Assembly (NCBI GenBank): GCA_043719385.1
Contig: JAYSTY010000407.1
Span: 1 to 14,375, forward strand
Source: JAFDVL01 sp043719385
GTDB lineage: Bacteria; Acidobacteriota; Blastocatellia; RBC074
Length of the DNA stretch: 14,375 nucleotides
Reading direction: 5' to 3'
The notes under the pieces were generated by a model, which was not told where the DNA came from, made no database searches, and worked only from the letters and a program-made list of their open reading frames with translations. Every line of letters starts with the position of its first letter. Position 1 is the first letter of the stretch. The translations under genes and the position numbers were made by a program. This document shows positions 7,508 through 14,375 of the stretch, piece after piece.

Positions 7508-10021
7508 TTAGCGGCGTTCGATGACACGGCGTGCGGCAAAACGCTCAAATTGCGAATCGTTCTGACCACGCATGTTTTCCACTCCCACGCTGCCGACTGT
7601 CCGACGACGCGGTGCAATTGATTCAGTGTTACTTGCTTCAGCCGCAAACGCTGCGGCAGCGCCACCACGATTCAGTGTCAGGGAATAATTGCCCGTTTGG
7701 TTTGGCGCGTAAGGTGTGGCGACAATCACGTAAATACCTGTGGCTGGTAACGCCTGACTGATTAATGAATCAAGGCCACCACCACTGTTATCATCGGTGA
7801 ACAGCGTTTCTCCGTTATTGCTGTTGAGCAGTAAGAACGAATCAAAGCTGGGCGAAGCCATTTTGATTTGGACGAGATCGCCCTGCACCCCGGAGAACCA
7901 ATAGGCATCCAGATAATCTCCGGCAGAGGTGCGCAAATCAGTGGTTGCAATGCTGGCGGCAGTCAGGTTTGCGCCATAGCTGATAGGTTGAATCACGCTG
8001 CCTGTTAAGCGCAGGGTGTAGCCACCTGTCGCATTCGGGTTGTCATCGGCGCTGGTCACAAAAATGACGTAATCGCCGCTGCCTGGCACGACTGTCAGCA
8101 ATAACGAATTCGTATTATCCAGGTTGCCATTGCCCAGTCCGCCCAAATCATCGTCGGCGGCCAGCAGCGTCAACGTCCCATTGGCGGCCTTTTTATAAAG
8201 CAGCACTGAGGCGTCAAAAAGCTGTGAACGAACGTCAAGCGCAACTCCCGTGGTTGCATTGGCGGTAAAGCTGTAAGCATCGAAGAAATAGGTTCTGCCG
8301 CTGCCATCGCCACCCGTAGTAATTTGATCGTCAGTCGTAAGTTGTCCGGTGATCAGTTGTCCTGGCGCAATCGGTTGCGATCTGACCTGCGGAGCCGTAC
8401 CGCCAACTGTAAAAGTTACGGTGTTCGAGGCCTGCCCGTTGATCGTCAGGCGCACATTGACTTTACCCAACCCGGCGATTTCCGGCGGAATAATTATATT
8501 TACCTGATCCAGCCCAACCCAGCCTGGTGCAATTCCCGCATAGGTTACAGTTGCCGGAATTCCCTGAATCGTAGCGGTAACAGATTCGGCGACGCCATTG
8601 GCATCATTCGGATTGGCCGCGAGAGCACGACGAATGCCCGTTCCATACAGCACCAGATAATTCGGACGGGCAGTTGTGCCCGGATCAACCAGACGTTCGC
8701 TGCCATTGGGATTAGAGACACTTTGATAAGTCAGACCATCAAAAGTTGTTAAGGCCACGGCGGTGCCGCGATCTGTGGCGTTCGTCGCAAATAAACCTGG
8801 CGACGAAGGGAGAATATTTACACTGCCAACTCTGGTTGTTGCATTTGCATTGGTAACAATGACGGCAGCCGTTCCCACTGCTGTTCCACCGGGAATCAGG
8901 AAATTAATCTGGCTGCTGCTGACATAAAACAACTGCGCATCCACGCCATTAATACTAACCTTGATGCCATTCAACGTGGTCGGCAAGGGCAAAGTTGTCA
9001 CCACGGCGGGCTGTCCATCCTGCGTTTGGAACGCACCAAAAACAGAAGCAATCGAATCCGGCGAAACGGCATCAGGTGCATAACTGGCAGCGTTGACAAC
9101 CGTGATGGGGGATTGTTGTGGTGGGGGAGTAAAAGTTGGCGAAATGGCAATATCACGAATGATTTCGTTGCCGCCAATGGTTCCAATCAGCGTTGCCGCG
9201 CCAGTGGTTATATTGATGGAGTACAACTGCGATTGGGTTGCGCCTGTGATCGTGAGTGAAGCGAATGCCGCATCATTAAAATCGGCAATATCAAACCCAA
9301 CCTGATCTGTCGTGTTAACACCCAAAGCGCCAATCGTAGATAACTGTCCGGTGTTGGGCGAAGTCGGCGCGCCGCCCGGTGATCCCTGGCGTACCAGAAT
9401 GTCGAGATTGGAATCAATTCCATAGAGCGTGGTTGTGACCGCACCAGAAACATTGTTGGTATAGGCTGCGCCCACAATATTGGGATTCGCGGCGGCATTC
9501 GCATCACCAGCCGCAAAGGCCAGCACAGTATCTGTTCCCGCCACGCCTCCGGTATCTGGATTCAAACGCAAATTCTGGTCGGTATCACTGACGACTCGAA
9601 TGCGATCAGGAACCGGATTAAAATCTACGCCAAAGGCGACGCCGCTCAAGGCCGGACTGAATACCGTCGTGCCGACCTGCGTGGCTGCTCCGGTCGCAGT
9701 ATTAATGGTATAAACGCGACTCGCCGAACTGACTGCAAAAAGCTGTCCTGTCCGGGGGCGAAAATCAAGCCCCAGCAGAGTTTCACCTGCCTGCAGTCCG
9801 GTAATGGTGACGGTTTGCGTGATCGTGCCAGGTGTCAGAGTGCTAAAACTTACAAGTTTATTACTCGCGGTCACTGCCCAGACAAGTCCTTCGACCTGAG
9901 GTGATTGTGCAAGTAATGAAAGATTAAATAGTAATGGCAAAGCCAGAGCTAATAACAAGCCCAGCTTAGCTATGCGTGAAGCCGGGCGTGAAGCTGGATT
10001 TTTTTTCGATGTTGGGTTCAT
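7508..10021 (-). CDS. Secreted multidomain protein: DUF4394, TIGR03437 Ig-like, two PPC domains
   Basis: An 837-residue extracellular protein. Residues 1-38 are a long Sec signal (basic start, Leu/Ala core, cleavage near L-L-A38). About 44-296 match DUF4394, a beta-propeller-like domain with repeated 'Y.IN..TGAAT..GT' units. About 305-545 contain the TIGR03437 region, beginning VVNAASYAPD and including PLPTTLNGIKVSING and F-Y-V-S-S-S-Q-I-N-F; this domain is especially common in Acidobacteriota. About 553-675 and 680-785 are two bacterial pre-peptidase C-terminal (PPC) type beta-sandwiches with D-A-Y-x-F and the final 'GxYxLxL' strands. A basic, Arg-rich tail ends the chain. No catalytic domain is visible; binding or surface display is inferred. 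The start has an excellent GGGGAGGA (10031-10038), nine bases away. A small hairpin (10043-10058) lies just upstream of that site. It is the first gene of the minus-strand pair. Confidence 0.92.
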   Translation of the reverse strand: MNPTSKKNPASRPASRIAKLGLLLALALPLLFNLSLLAQSPQVEGLVWAVTASNKLVSFSTLTPGTITQTVTITGLQAGETLLGLDFRPRTGQLFAVSSASRVYTINTATGAATQVGTTVFSPALSGVAFGVDFNPVPDRIRVVSDTDQNLRLNPDTGGVAGTDTVLAFAAGDANAAANPNIVGAAYTNNVSGAVTTTLYGIDSNLDILVRQGSPGGAPTSPNTGQLSTIGALGVNTTDQVGFDIADFNDAAFASLTITGATQSQLYSINITTGAATLIGTIGGNEIIRDIAISPTFTPPPQQSPITVVNAASYAPDAVSPDSIASVFGAFQTQDGQPAVVTTLPLPTTLNGIKVSINGVDAQLFYVSSSQINFLIPGGTAVGTAAVIVTNANATTRVGSVNILPSSPGLFATNATDRGTAVALTTFDGLTYQSVSNPNGSERLVDPGTTARPNYLVLYGTGIRRALAANPNDANGVAESVTATIQGIPATVTYAGIAPGWVGLDQVNIIIPPEIAGLGKVNVRLTINGQASNTVTFTVGGTAPQVRSQPIAPGQLITGQLTTDDQITTGGDGSGRTYFFDAYSFTANATTGVALDVRSQLFDASVLLYKKAANGTLTLLAADDDLGGLGNGNLDNTNSLLLTVVPGSGDYVIFVTSADDNPNATGGYTLRLTGSVIQPISYGANLTAASIATTDLRTSAGDYLDAYWFSGVQGDLVQIKMASPSFDSFLLLNSNNGETLFTDDNSGGGLDSLISQALPATGIYVIVATPYAPNQTGNYSLTLNRGGAAAAFAAEASNTESIAPRRRTVGSVGVENMRGQNDSQFERFAARRVIERR

Positions 10022-10042
10022 AAAAGACAGTCCTCCCCTGAG

Positions 10043-10058
10043 CAGCCATAAGTGGCTG
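10043..10058 (-). promoter_or_regulatory. Small leader hairpin next to the ribosome site
   Basis: CAGCCA and TGGCTG form a 6-bp stem with a 4-nt loop. It begins four bases upstream of the strong Shine-Dalgarno of the DUF4394 gene (10031-10038). It does not occlude the site, so it may act as a stabiliser, or it may be chance. Confidence 0.25.
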
Positions 10059-10446
10059 TAAACGTAAGTTTTGAGTTGTGTACTGGATTAAGAGCTGAAG
10101 TTTGGCTTTGATCCCAAACCCGGCCTTAGCCTATGCGTATTGCTATGATTGCCGATGTTCGATTCTCTGGGGCTAATTAAAATTCCTATTACTATAATTG
10201 AAACTGGTAAGACTGTTTTTTGTCTTCCGCAACAGATACGACGTGAATAGATTAAGCGGATTCAAATTAGAAAATAATTTTTACTTTTGACCGGAAAATT
10301 CAGGGCAAACGGCTACTTCGCTCCGACTACGTTATTACCTTTTTCAAATCGCTATTGGTAAGTTTTAGCTTCCAGCGTAAAATCGTTTTGTCATCTCAAG
10401 CCGCCAGCAGTACGGCGCAATTCATTAACAAGGAAAATTCAATCCG
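10059..10446. other. Divergent intergenic region
   Basis: Nothing here looks coding on either strand. It must hold the promoters of both the DUF4394 gene and the STAND NTPase gene. A perfect TATAAT (10193-10198, plus strand) is the only strong hexamer, but it lacks a good -35 box at the right distance and would leave a leader of about 240 nt. TTGACC (10287-10292, plus) has no convincing -10 partner. A short stem, AAGAC/GTCTT (10209-10226), with a T-rich loop is present. AAGGAA (10430-10435) is the ribosome site of the NTPase gene. Confidence 0.35.
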
Positions 10447-12714
10447 ATGCTTAATTTGCCGGAACTTACCCAACAACTCCGACAAGTAATTGAAGGTCTG
10501 GTCGGGCTGCTCCGAACGCGGCGGCGCGAAGGTCTTGCGCTTGCATTTGCTGTTTTGTTGCTATGGTCAGGGTATTCGTTTGCGGGTTGGTTAGCGCCGG
10601 AAATAAAAGATTTCCTCAATAAATGGCACGGCGTTTTGATCATTCAAATTGCCTGTTACGTTGCCGGAGGCGCGTTGGTACTCTATGGCGCATATCAAAT
10701 CTGGCGCTTGGTGCAAGTGACTCCGTTGCCGCCGCCCAAAGATCGCCCCTCGGCAATTAAAGGGCCGATGGCTTTTACTGAGGATGACGGCGAAGTGTTT
10801 CGGAAGCTGGGGCGCGAAAATGAATTGCAGGAATTGTTGGGATACGCCCTCGACAATCAGATTCCGATGGTGACATTGATGGGCGCATCGGGCGCGGGGA
10901 AAACTTCTTTGTTGCGTGCAGGCTTGACGCACATCCTCAAAACCAAAGGAGTGAAATATCATTACTGGGAAGCCTTGCCGACCAATTCAGCCGAAAGATT
11001 TTTGCATGCGATTCAGAGTAATTGGCAGGGGAGCGGCTCGAACAATCCCCCTGTACCTGCTTCGCTTGAAGACCTGATTAATCCTGCGCCTGAACTTGGT
11101 GTGCAAAATCATGTAATTGTGATTGACCAGTTTGAGCAATTGCGCGAGAGCAATGCGGTGTTTCGCCTGTTGCGCAAAATTGCCCGCGAAGCGAGGCCGC
11201 CTCATCGCATTACGTGGGTGGTAGCCTTTCGCCGCGAATTTTCAGCGAACTGGCGGGACTTTATTATTCCCGAACAAAAGCGCGGCTTTTTGCCACGCGA
11301 AATGTCGTTGCGGTTGTTTACCGCGCAACAGGCACAGGACGTAATTGGACGCCTCATCAGCGAAGCAAATTTATCCATCGAACAAGCAGTCGTGAATAAC
11401 CTGATGCAAGCCGCAACCACTGACGGCGAAGTTTTACCGGTGGACATCGGCATTGGGTTGCTTGTCTTGTCAGAATTGCATGAACGGCAGAGCGGCAAAA
11501 CCGTTACGATTCAGGATTATCAATTCGCAGGCGAAGCCGAAGGGCTGTTGACACAATATATCAGTCGTTGCCTTGAACGCTTTCCCCAACTGGAACGCGA
11601 AACGATATTGAAAGCCTTGTTGGAATTGCGTGACCCTGCCACCAATCAACGCATTGCCGAAGGGCTAACGGCAGAAAAAATTGCGCAAACCATCAGCGCC
11701 GATCCATCGCAATTAAAATTACAGCTTGGTTATTTGTCGCAACGGGATGTGCGGTTGTTGGAAACAGTTACAAATTCTGTGGATACAACCGTGCAATATC
11801 GGCTGCCGCATGAACGTCTGATTCCTGCGTTGCATCGGCTGACGCGCAAATTGCTGGCAGAAGTTGACCAGGCAAAATTGAAATTTGAGAAAGCGTTTCT
11901 GGCCTGGCAGACGAATGACAAACGGGCGCATTATGTTTTAAAGGGCAAAGACCTGAAACAGCTTGAGCGCTTTCAATCACAAATTCCCTGGGGCAATGGG
12001 GCGGCGGAAAAAAAGACTTTTTTGCAACAAAGCCAGCGGCGACGCGCGATAGTCCGCATACTTGCAACTACTGCAGTGTTAGCCTTATTTGGTGCGGGTT
12101 GGGGCGCAAATCTGGTTTATCAGCAGGTTGAGGCGAAACGATATTTACGTGAAAGCGGCTATCCGCCAGAGTTATATGAATGGCAACATCAATTGAAGAA
12201 ATTAGAGATGACAGAGCCGCTGGATTTAGAACGCTTCACCTGGCTAAATTCAAATTCTATCGAAGAGCTAACCCTCAGAGCGGCTTCCAACTCAAATTCA
12301 ATTACTGGCCTGGCTTCATTATCTCGTTGCCGTTCTTTGAAAAAACTCACGCTCAAGTTGAACGAGAGCCAGGTGAGCAACATCGAAGCGCTGAAAGAAC
12401 TCAAAGGACTCACGCAACTCACGCTCGACTTGAGCTTTAGCCAAGGGAGCAACATCGAAGCGCTGAAGGAACTCAAAGGGCTCACGCAACTCACGCTCAA
12501 CTTGGGCTATAGCCCAGTGAGCAACATCGAAGCGCTGAAAGAACTCAAAGGGCTCACGCAACTCACGCTCAGCTTGGGCTATAGCCAAGTAAAAGAAATG
12601 ACGGCGCTGAAAGAATTTCTGCAATTAAGCAAACTGTCTTTCGTGGGGCTAACCAGAGCACAACGAATGTCTATTCAAAAACTTCCTGCTAAGGTAACTG
12701 ACCTCGCGTTTTAA
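10447..12714 (+). CDS. Membrane-anchored STAND NTPase (nSTAND1-like) with C-terminal leucine-rich repeats
   Basis: A 755-residue predicted sensor/switch protein. Two hydrophobic helices (about 29-50 and 62-86) follow a basic N-terminus, and a Pro-rich linker leads to the NTPase. The NTPase shows G122-R-E-N before the domain, Walker A G146-A-S-G-A-G-K-T-S154 and Walker B V-I-V-I-D227-Q-F-E-Q; the DQFE form is typical of nSTAND1. Residues about 470-535 resemble the 'LI..hRL.R... FL.QS..RRR' segment often found between nSTAND1 and a membrane helix. A third helix lies at about 535-558. Then come leucine-rich repeats of 24 residues (about 596-740). Basic residues before helix 3 (R-R-R) predict a cytoplasmic NTPase and outward-facing repeats. 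STAND proteins couple ligand sensing by repeats to NTP-driven oligomerisation; several are antiphage proteins. No TIR, protease, nuclease or caspase effector is seen, so the N-terminal helices are the only effector candidate. It has no operon partner. Function is inferred. Confidence 0.88.
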   Translation: MLNLPELTQQLRQVIEGLVGLLRTRRREGLALAFAVLLLWSGYSFAGWLAPEIKDFLNKWHGVLIIQIACYVAGGALVLYGAYQIWRLVQVTPLPPPKDRPSAIKGPMAFTEDDGEVFRKLGRENELQELLGYALDNQIPMVTLMGASGAGKTSLLRAGLTHILKTKGVKYHYWEALPTNSAERFLHAIQSNWQGSGSNNPPVPASLEDLINPAPELGVQNHVIVIDQFEQLRESNAVFRLLRKIAREARPPHRITWVVAFRREFSANWRDFIIPEQKRGFLPREMSLRLFTAQQAQDVIGRLISEANLSIEQAVVNNLMQAATTDGEVLPVDIGIGLLVLSELHERQSGKTVTIQDYQFAGEAEGLLTQYISRCLERFPQLERETILKALLELRDPATNQRIAEGLTAEKIAQTISADPSQLKLQLGYLSQRDVRLLETVTNSVDTTVQYRLPHERLIPALHRLTRKLLAEVDQAKLKFEKAFLAWQTNDKRAHYVLKGKDLKQLERFQSQIPWGNGAAEKKTFLQQSQRRRAIVRILATTAVLALFGAGWGANLVYQQVEAKRYLRESGYPPELYEWQHQLKKLEMTEPLDLERFTWLNSNSIEELTLRAASNSNSITGLASLSRCRSLKKLTLKLNESQVSNIEALKELKGLTQLTLDLSFSQGSNIEALKELKGLTQLTLNLGYSPVSNIEALKELKGLTQLTLSLGYSQVKEMTALKEFLQLSKLSFVGLTRAQRMSIQKLPAKVTDLAF
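12304..12663 (+). repeat. 72-bp tandem repeats encoding leucine-rich repeats
   Basis: Five 24-codon units in frame start at 12304, 12376, 12448, 12520 and 12592. Units 2-4 are nearly identical, with a constant part SNIEALKELKGLTQLTL and a short variable end; the first and last are degenerate. In the constant 51 bases only two silent changes occur between units 2 and 3, and one silent change between 3 and 4. The near identity indicates recent duplication or gene conversion, and copy number may vary between strains. Confidence 0.9.
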
Positions 12715-12715
12715 G

Positions 12716-12758
12716 GTGGTTGCCCCTCTTTGGCGATTGTGAACAACCGTAATTTTTG
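12716..12758 (+). terminator. Weak terminator candidate between convergent genes
   Basis: GGTTG (12718-12722) pairs with CAACC (12744-12748), extendable by two G-U pairs, and is followed by AATTTTTGC. The stem is short and the loop is 21 nt, so support is slight. It lies in the 46-bp gap between the NTPase and esterase stop codons. Confidence 0.25.
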
Positions 12759-12760
12759 CT

Positions 12761-14131
12761 TTACTGTTCCTTGAGATAACGACTGGCAAAGGTCAAAAAC
12801 GTCGGCCAGTTCGGGGCGGGCGTATGGCCGCCGGAGTGTTGTCGAAAAGCTACGTCGCCATCCATCAATCCTGTTTCCATCGCGGGAAATTCCATCGTCC
12901 CCATATCTTTTTTGCCGAGCAATTTATAAACAGGCCCGGCCTGCACTCCGGCTAAAAACATTCCTTTGGCGTCTACCCAGCCATCTCCCTGAACCGCACC
13001 AGCACTGATAAACACAGGGCGTGGCGCACATAAAGCGACGAGTTCGTGCGCGTCTACGGGCAAGTCATTTGCCGTGAGCGGCCCGGCGTATTTCAAATAA
13101 TTTCCTGCCATCCAATGATATTCGCTCGTGCCTGCGACGTTCTCGACCATCTCGCCGTAGTTATTTCTCCGATGGATTTTTGCGCCGCCTGCGCCGGATG
13201 AACTGATGAAGCCAATCGCAATACGCGGTTCATACGCCATCGTTACCAGCGCCGCTTTGCCATAACGAGAATGCCCTTCGATAGCAACCATCTTCGCGTT
13301 GACAGCTTTGTCTGTTTCAAAATAATCCAGCGCACGGCTCGCGCCCCATCCCCACGCTCGAAGTGATCCCCAATCATCAGCTTTGCGCGGCTGTCCTTTG
13401 TTGACTAAGCCGATGATGCCTTGCGTCAGACCTGCGCCGTTATCTGCTTGAATGCTATTCGGAACAAGGATCGCGTAGCCCCAGCCTTTTTCTAAAACCT
13501 GTTGCTGCCACGGTGTACCAGGCAGCGGCGCATTCGGTGGTGGTGTTGCGCCCGCCGGACGCGGCGGCAATTGTCCAAAACCAAATTCCATCATCACGGG
13601 TACTGCTGCCTTAGCATTCGCCGGAGTCGTCAGCGTTAACTTAATGTCTACGGTGACGGCGGGATAGGACGAATTGTCTACGTGACCGACAAGCTGTTTG
13701 GTGATAACCGCTATGCCGTATTTTTCTTCATTGGTTGTGCTGGTGACTTCCCATATTACTTTGGGTGTAACTTTCGGTGCGCGTCCATACATTTCGCGGT
13801 CGAAGTCTTCAAAAATTTCAGCACGGCGCTGATTCCACCATTGCTTAGCGGACGAAACTTTCTTGCCATTTTTTAAGACCAGCGGATCAGGCAACGGCGG
13901 ATACGACATTACTTTTGCTTCGTCATAATTCGCGTAATTCGCATCCTGTGGATTGCTGCCATTTGCACCAGGTCGCAACGCAGCAATCTTTAGCAAATCC
14001 AGCATTTTCTGATGATCCGCTTTGGTCGCCGCCTGTTGCGCCAGTTGTTGCGGCGTTGGTTGCGGTGGTTGCGCAAAAAGAAGAGTGCCAGCAAACACAA
14101 CAGCGGCAATGGTCAGAACGGACGATTTCAT
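12761..14131 (-). CDS. Secreted CE15-family glucuronoyl esterase-like protein
   Basis: CE15 enzymes are alpha/beta hydrolases that cleave ester bonds between glucuronic acid on xylan and lignin alcohols. This 456-residue protein has a Sec signal (1-20, ending L-F-A), then a Pro/Gln-rich linker. It carries the family nucleophile motif G286-H-S288-R-Y-G-K292, with Ser288 as nucleophile, and a late H-S-G-G-H436-T-P motif, where His436 is the likely base. In canonical members a Glu stands just before the S-G-x-G-G motif; here the position is Ser311 (S-S-S-G-A-G-G). The acid is therefore probably supplied by Asp383 or Asp387 in QGDGWVDAKG, the position after strand 7 that some bacterial members use. 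The start ATG 14131 has AGGAGA at 14137-14142, five bases upstream. It is convergent with the NTPase gene and in no visible operon. The family is clear from the motifs; the true substrate is not. Confidence 0.88.
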   Translation of the reverse strand: MKSSVLTIAAVVFAGTLLFAQPPQPTPQQLAQQAATKADHQKMLDLLKIAALRPGANGSNPQDANYANYDEAKVMSYPPLPDPLVLKNGKKVSSAKQWWNQRRAEIFEDFDREMYGRAPKVTPKVIWEVTSTTNEEKYGIAVITKQLVGHVDNSSYPAVTVDIKLTLTTPANAKAAVPVMMEFGFGQLPPRPAGATPPPNAPLPGTPWQQQVLEKGWGYAILVPNSIQADNGAGLTQGIIGLVNKGQPRKADDWGSLRAWGWGASRALDYFETDKAVNAKMVAIEGHSRYGKAALVTMAYEPRIAIGFISSSGAGGAKIHRRNNYGEMVENVAGTSEYHWMAGNYLKYAGPLTANDLPVDAHELVALCAPRPVFISAGAVQGDGWVDAKGMFLAGVQAGPVYKLLGKKDMGTMEFPAMETGLMDGDVAFRQHSGGHTPAPNWPTFLTFASRYLKEQ

Positions 14132-14142
14132 ATTTATCTCCT

Positions 14143-14375
14143 GATTTCCTGGGTAATATTTCAGACGGGTTTGGACAAATAAAGCCAGCTTAGTTTAGTT
14201 GTCAGGGAGATATAGCTTTCAAGAAAAAGAATTTCCGTGGCAACAGTAGCGCAACCAGCCATGGTTGCTGTCGGGTCAAAGCACCATTTGGATTTTTGGC
14301 TTTCTCAATTTTGCCGATGTCGGCCGGGCGGCGCGGCTGCATGCTAGTGCGGGCATCACTCACTGCGGATGGATT
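14143..14375. other. Window-edge region without a recognised gene
   Basis: This must include the promoter of the esterase gene; TTGTCC (14178-14173, minus) is a possible -35 box, but no well-spaced -10 was found. GCAACCA (14251-14257) and TGGTTGC (14262-14268) form a 7-bp stem with a 4-nt loop, not followed by a proper U-tract on either strand. On the minus strand a frame enters from the window edge and stays open for 57 codons to TGA at 14202-14204. It has no recognisable similarity and could be the end of a neighbouring gene or chance. Confidence 0.3.

Noticed and set aside
12189..12624. Long minus-strand frames over the LRR repeats showing their own periodic protein
   Set aside because: They are antisense reflections of the 72-bp repeat, since a repeat whose period is a multiple of three keeps several frames open. 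The plus frame continues the NTPase.
12304..12663. CRISPR-like array or diversity-generating retroelement target
   Set aside because: Units are contiguous in-frame LRR codons without spacers. There is no cas gene, reverse transcriptase or template repeat in the window, and the changes are not limited to adenines.

Overview
The window looks like a piece of an Acidobacteriota chromosome, perhaps of the Blastocatellia type. The main clue is the TIGR03437 Ig-like domain in the large secreted protein at 7508-10021, a domain strongly expanded in that phylum. It is supported by many secreted proteins with Sec, Tat or lipoprotein signals, a CE15 esterase and moderate GC. This assignment is an inference. 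No rRNA, tRNA, CRISPR array or complete insertion sequence was found.

Layout. 44-2251 (-) is a Tat-exported glycoside-hydrolase-like protein (GHL6 plus a beta-galactosidase trimerisation-like domain). Divergent from it, 2368-4604 (+) is a two-gene importer of the OpuC/EgtU type: an ATPase without CBS domains, and a lipoprotein in which the binding protein is fused in front of the permease. 4605-5061 is a scar region. It holds a 45-codon stump of an MDR/quinone oxidoreductase gene, then a sequence resembling an IS end, then a good sigma-70-like promoter reading into a small lipoprotein gene (5062-5721, +). A terminator hairpin and a large imperfect inverted repeat (5780-5911) separate this from two minus-strand genes for secreted proteins. 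These are a DUF4394/TIGR03437/PPC protein (7508-10021) followed, across a 12-bp hairpin, by a DUF4331 protein (5927-7417).

After a 425-bp divergent intergenic region comes the most unusual gene, 10447-12714 (+). It encodes a membrane-anchored STAND-type NTPase (nSTAND1-like). Two N-terminal membrane helices precede the NTPase, a third helix follows it, and the protein ends in leucine-rich repeats. Three of the repeats are nearly identical at DNA level (72-bp period), and their differences are concentrated in one stretch and almost all change amino acids. Convergent to it is a CE15 glucuronoyl-esterase-like gene (12761-14131, -). The last 244 bases show no recognisable gene.

How the genes fit together. 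The flanking GH-like and CE15 enzymes suggest use of plant or other complex polysaccharides. The ABC pair would import a quaternary-amine or ergothioneine-like compound. The DUF4394 and DUF4331 proteins are surface or secreted proteins of unknown role. The STAND/LRR protein has the plan of a sensor or defence protein (membrane module, NTPase switch, repeat sensor), but it stands alone with no recognisable partner gene. It is the best candidate here for an undescribed system.
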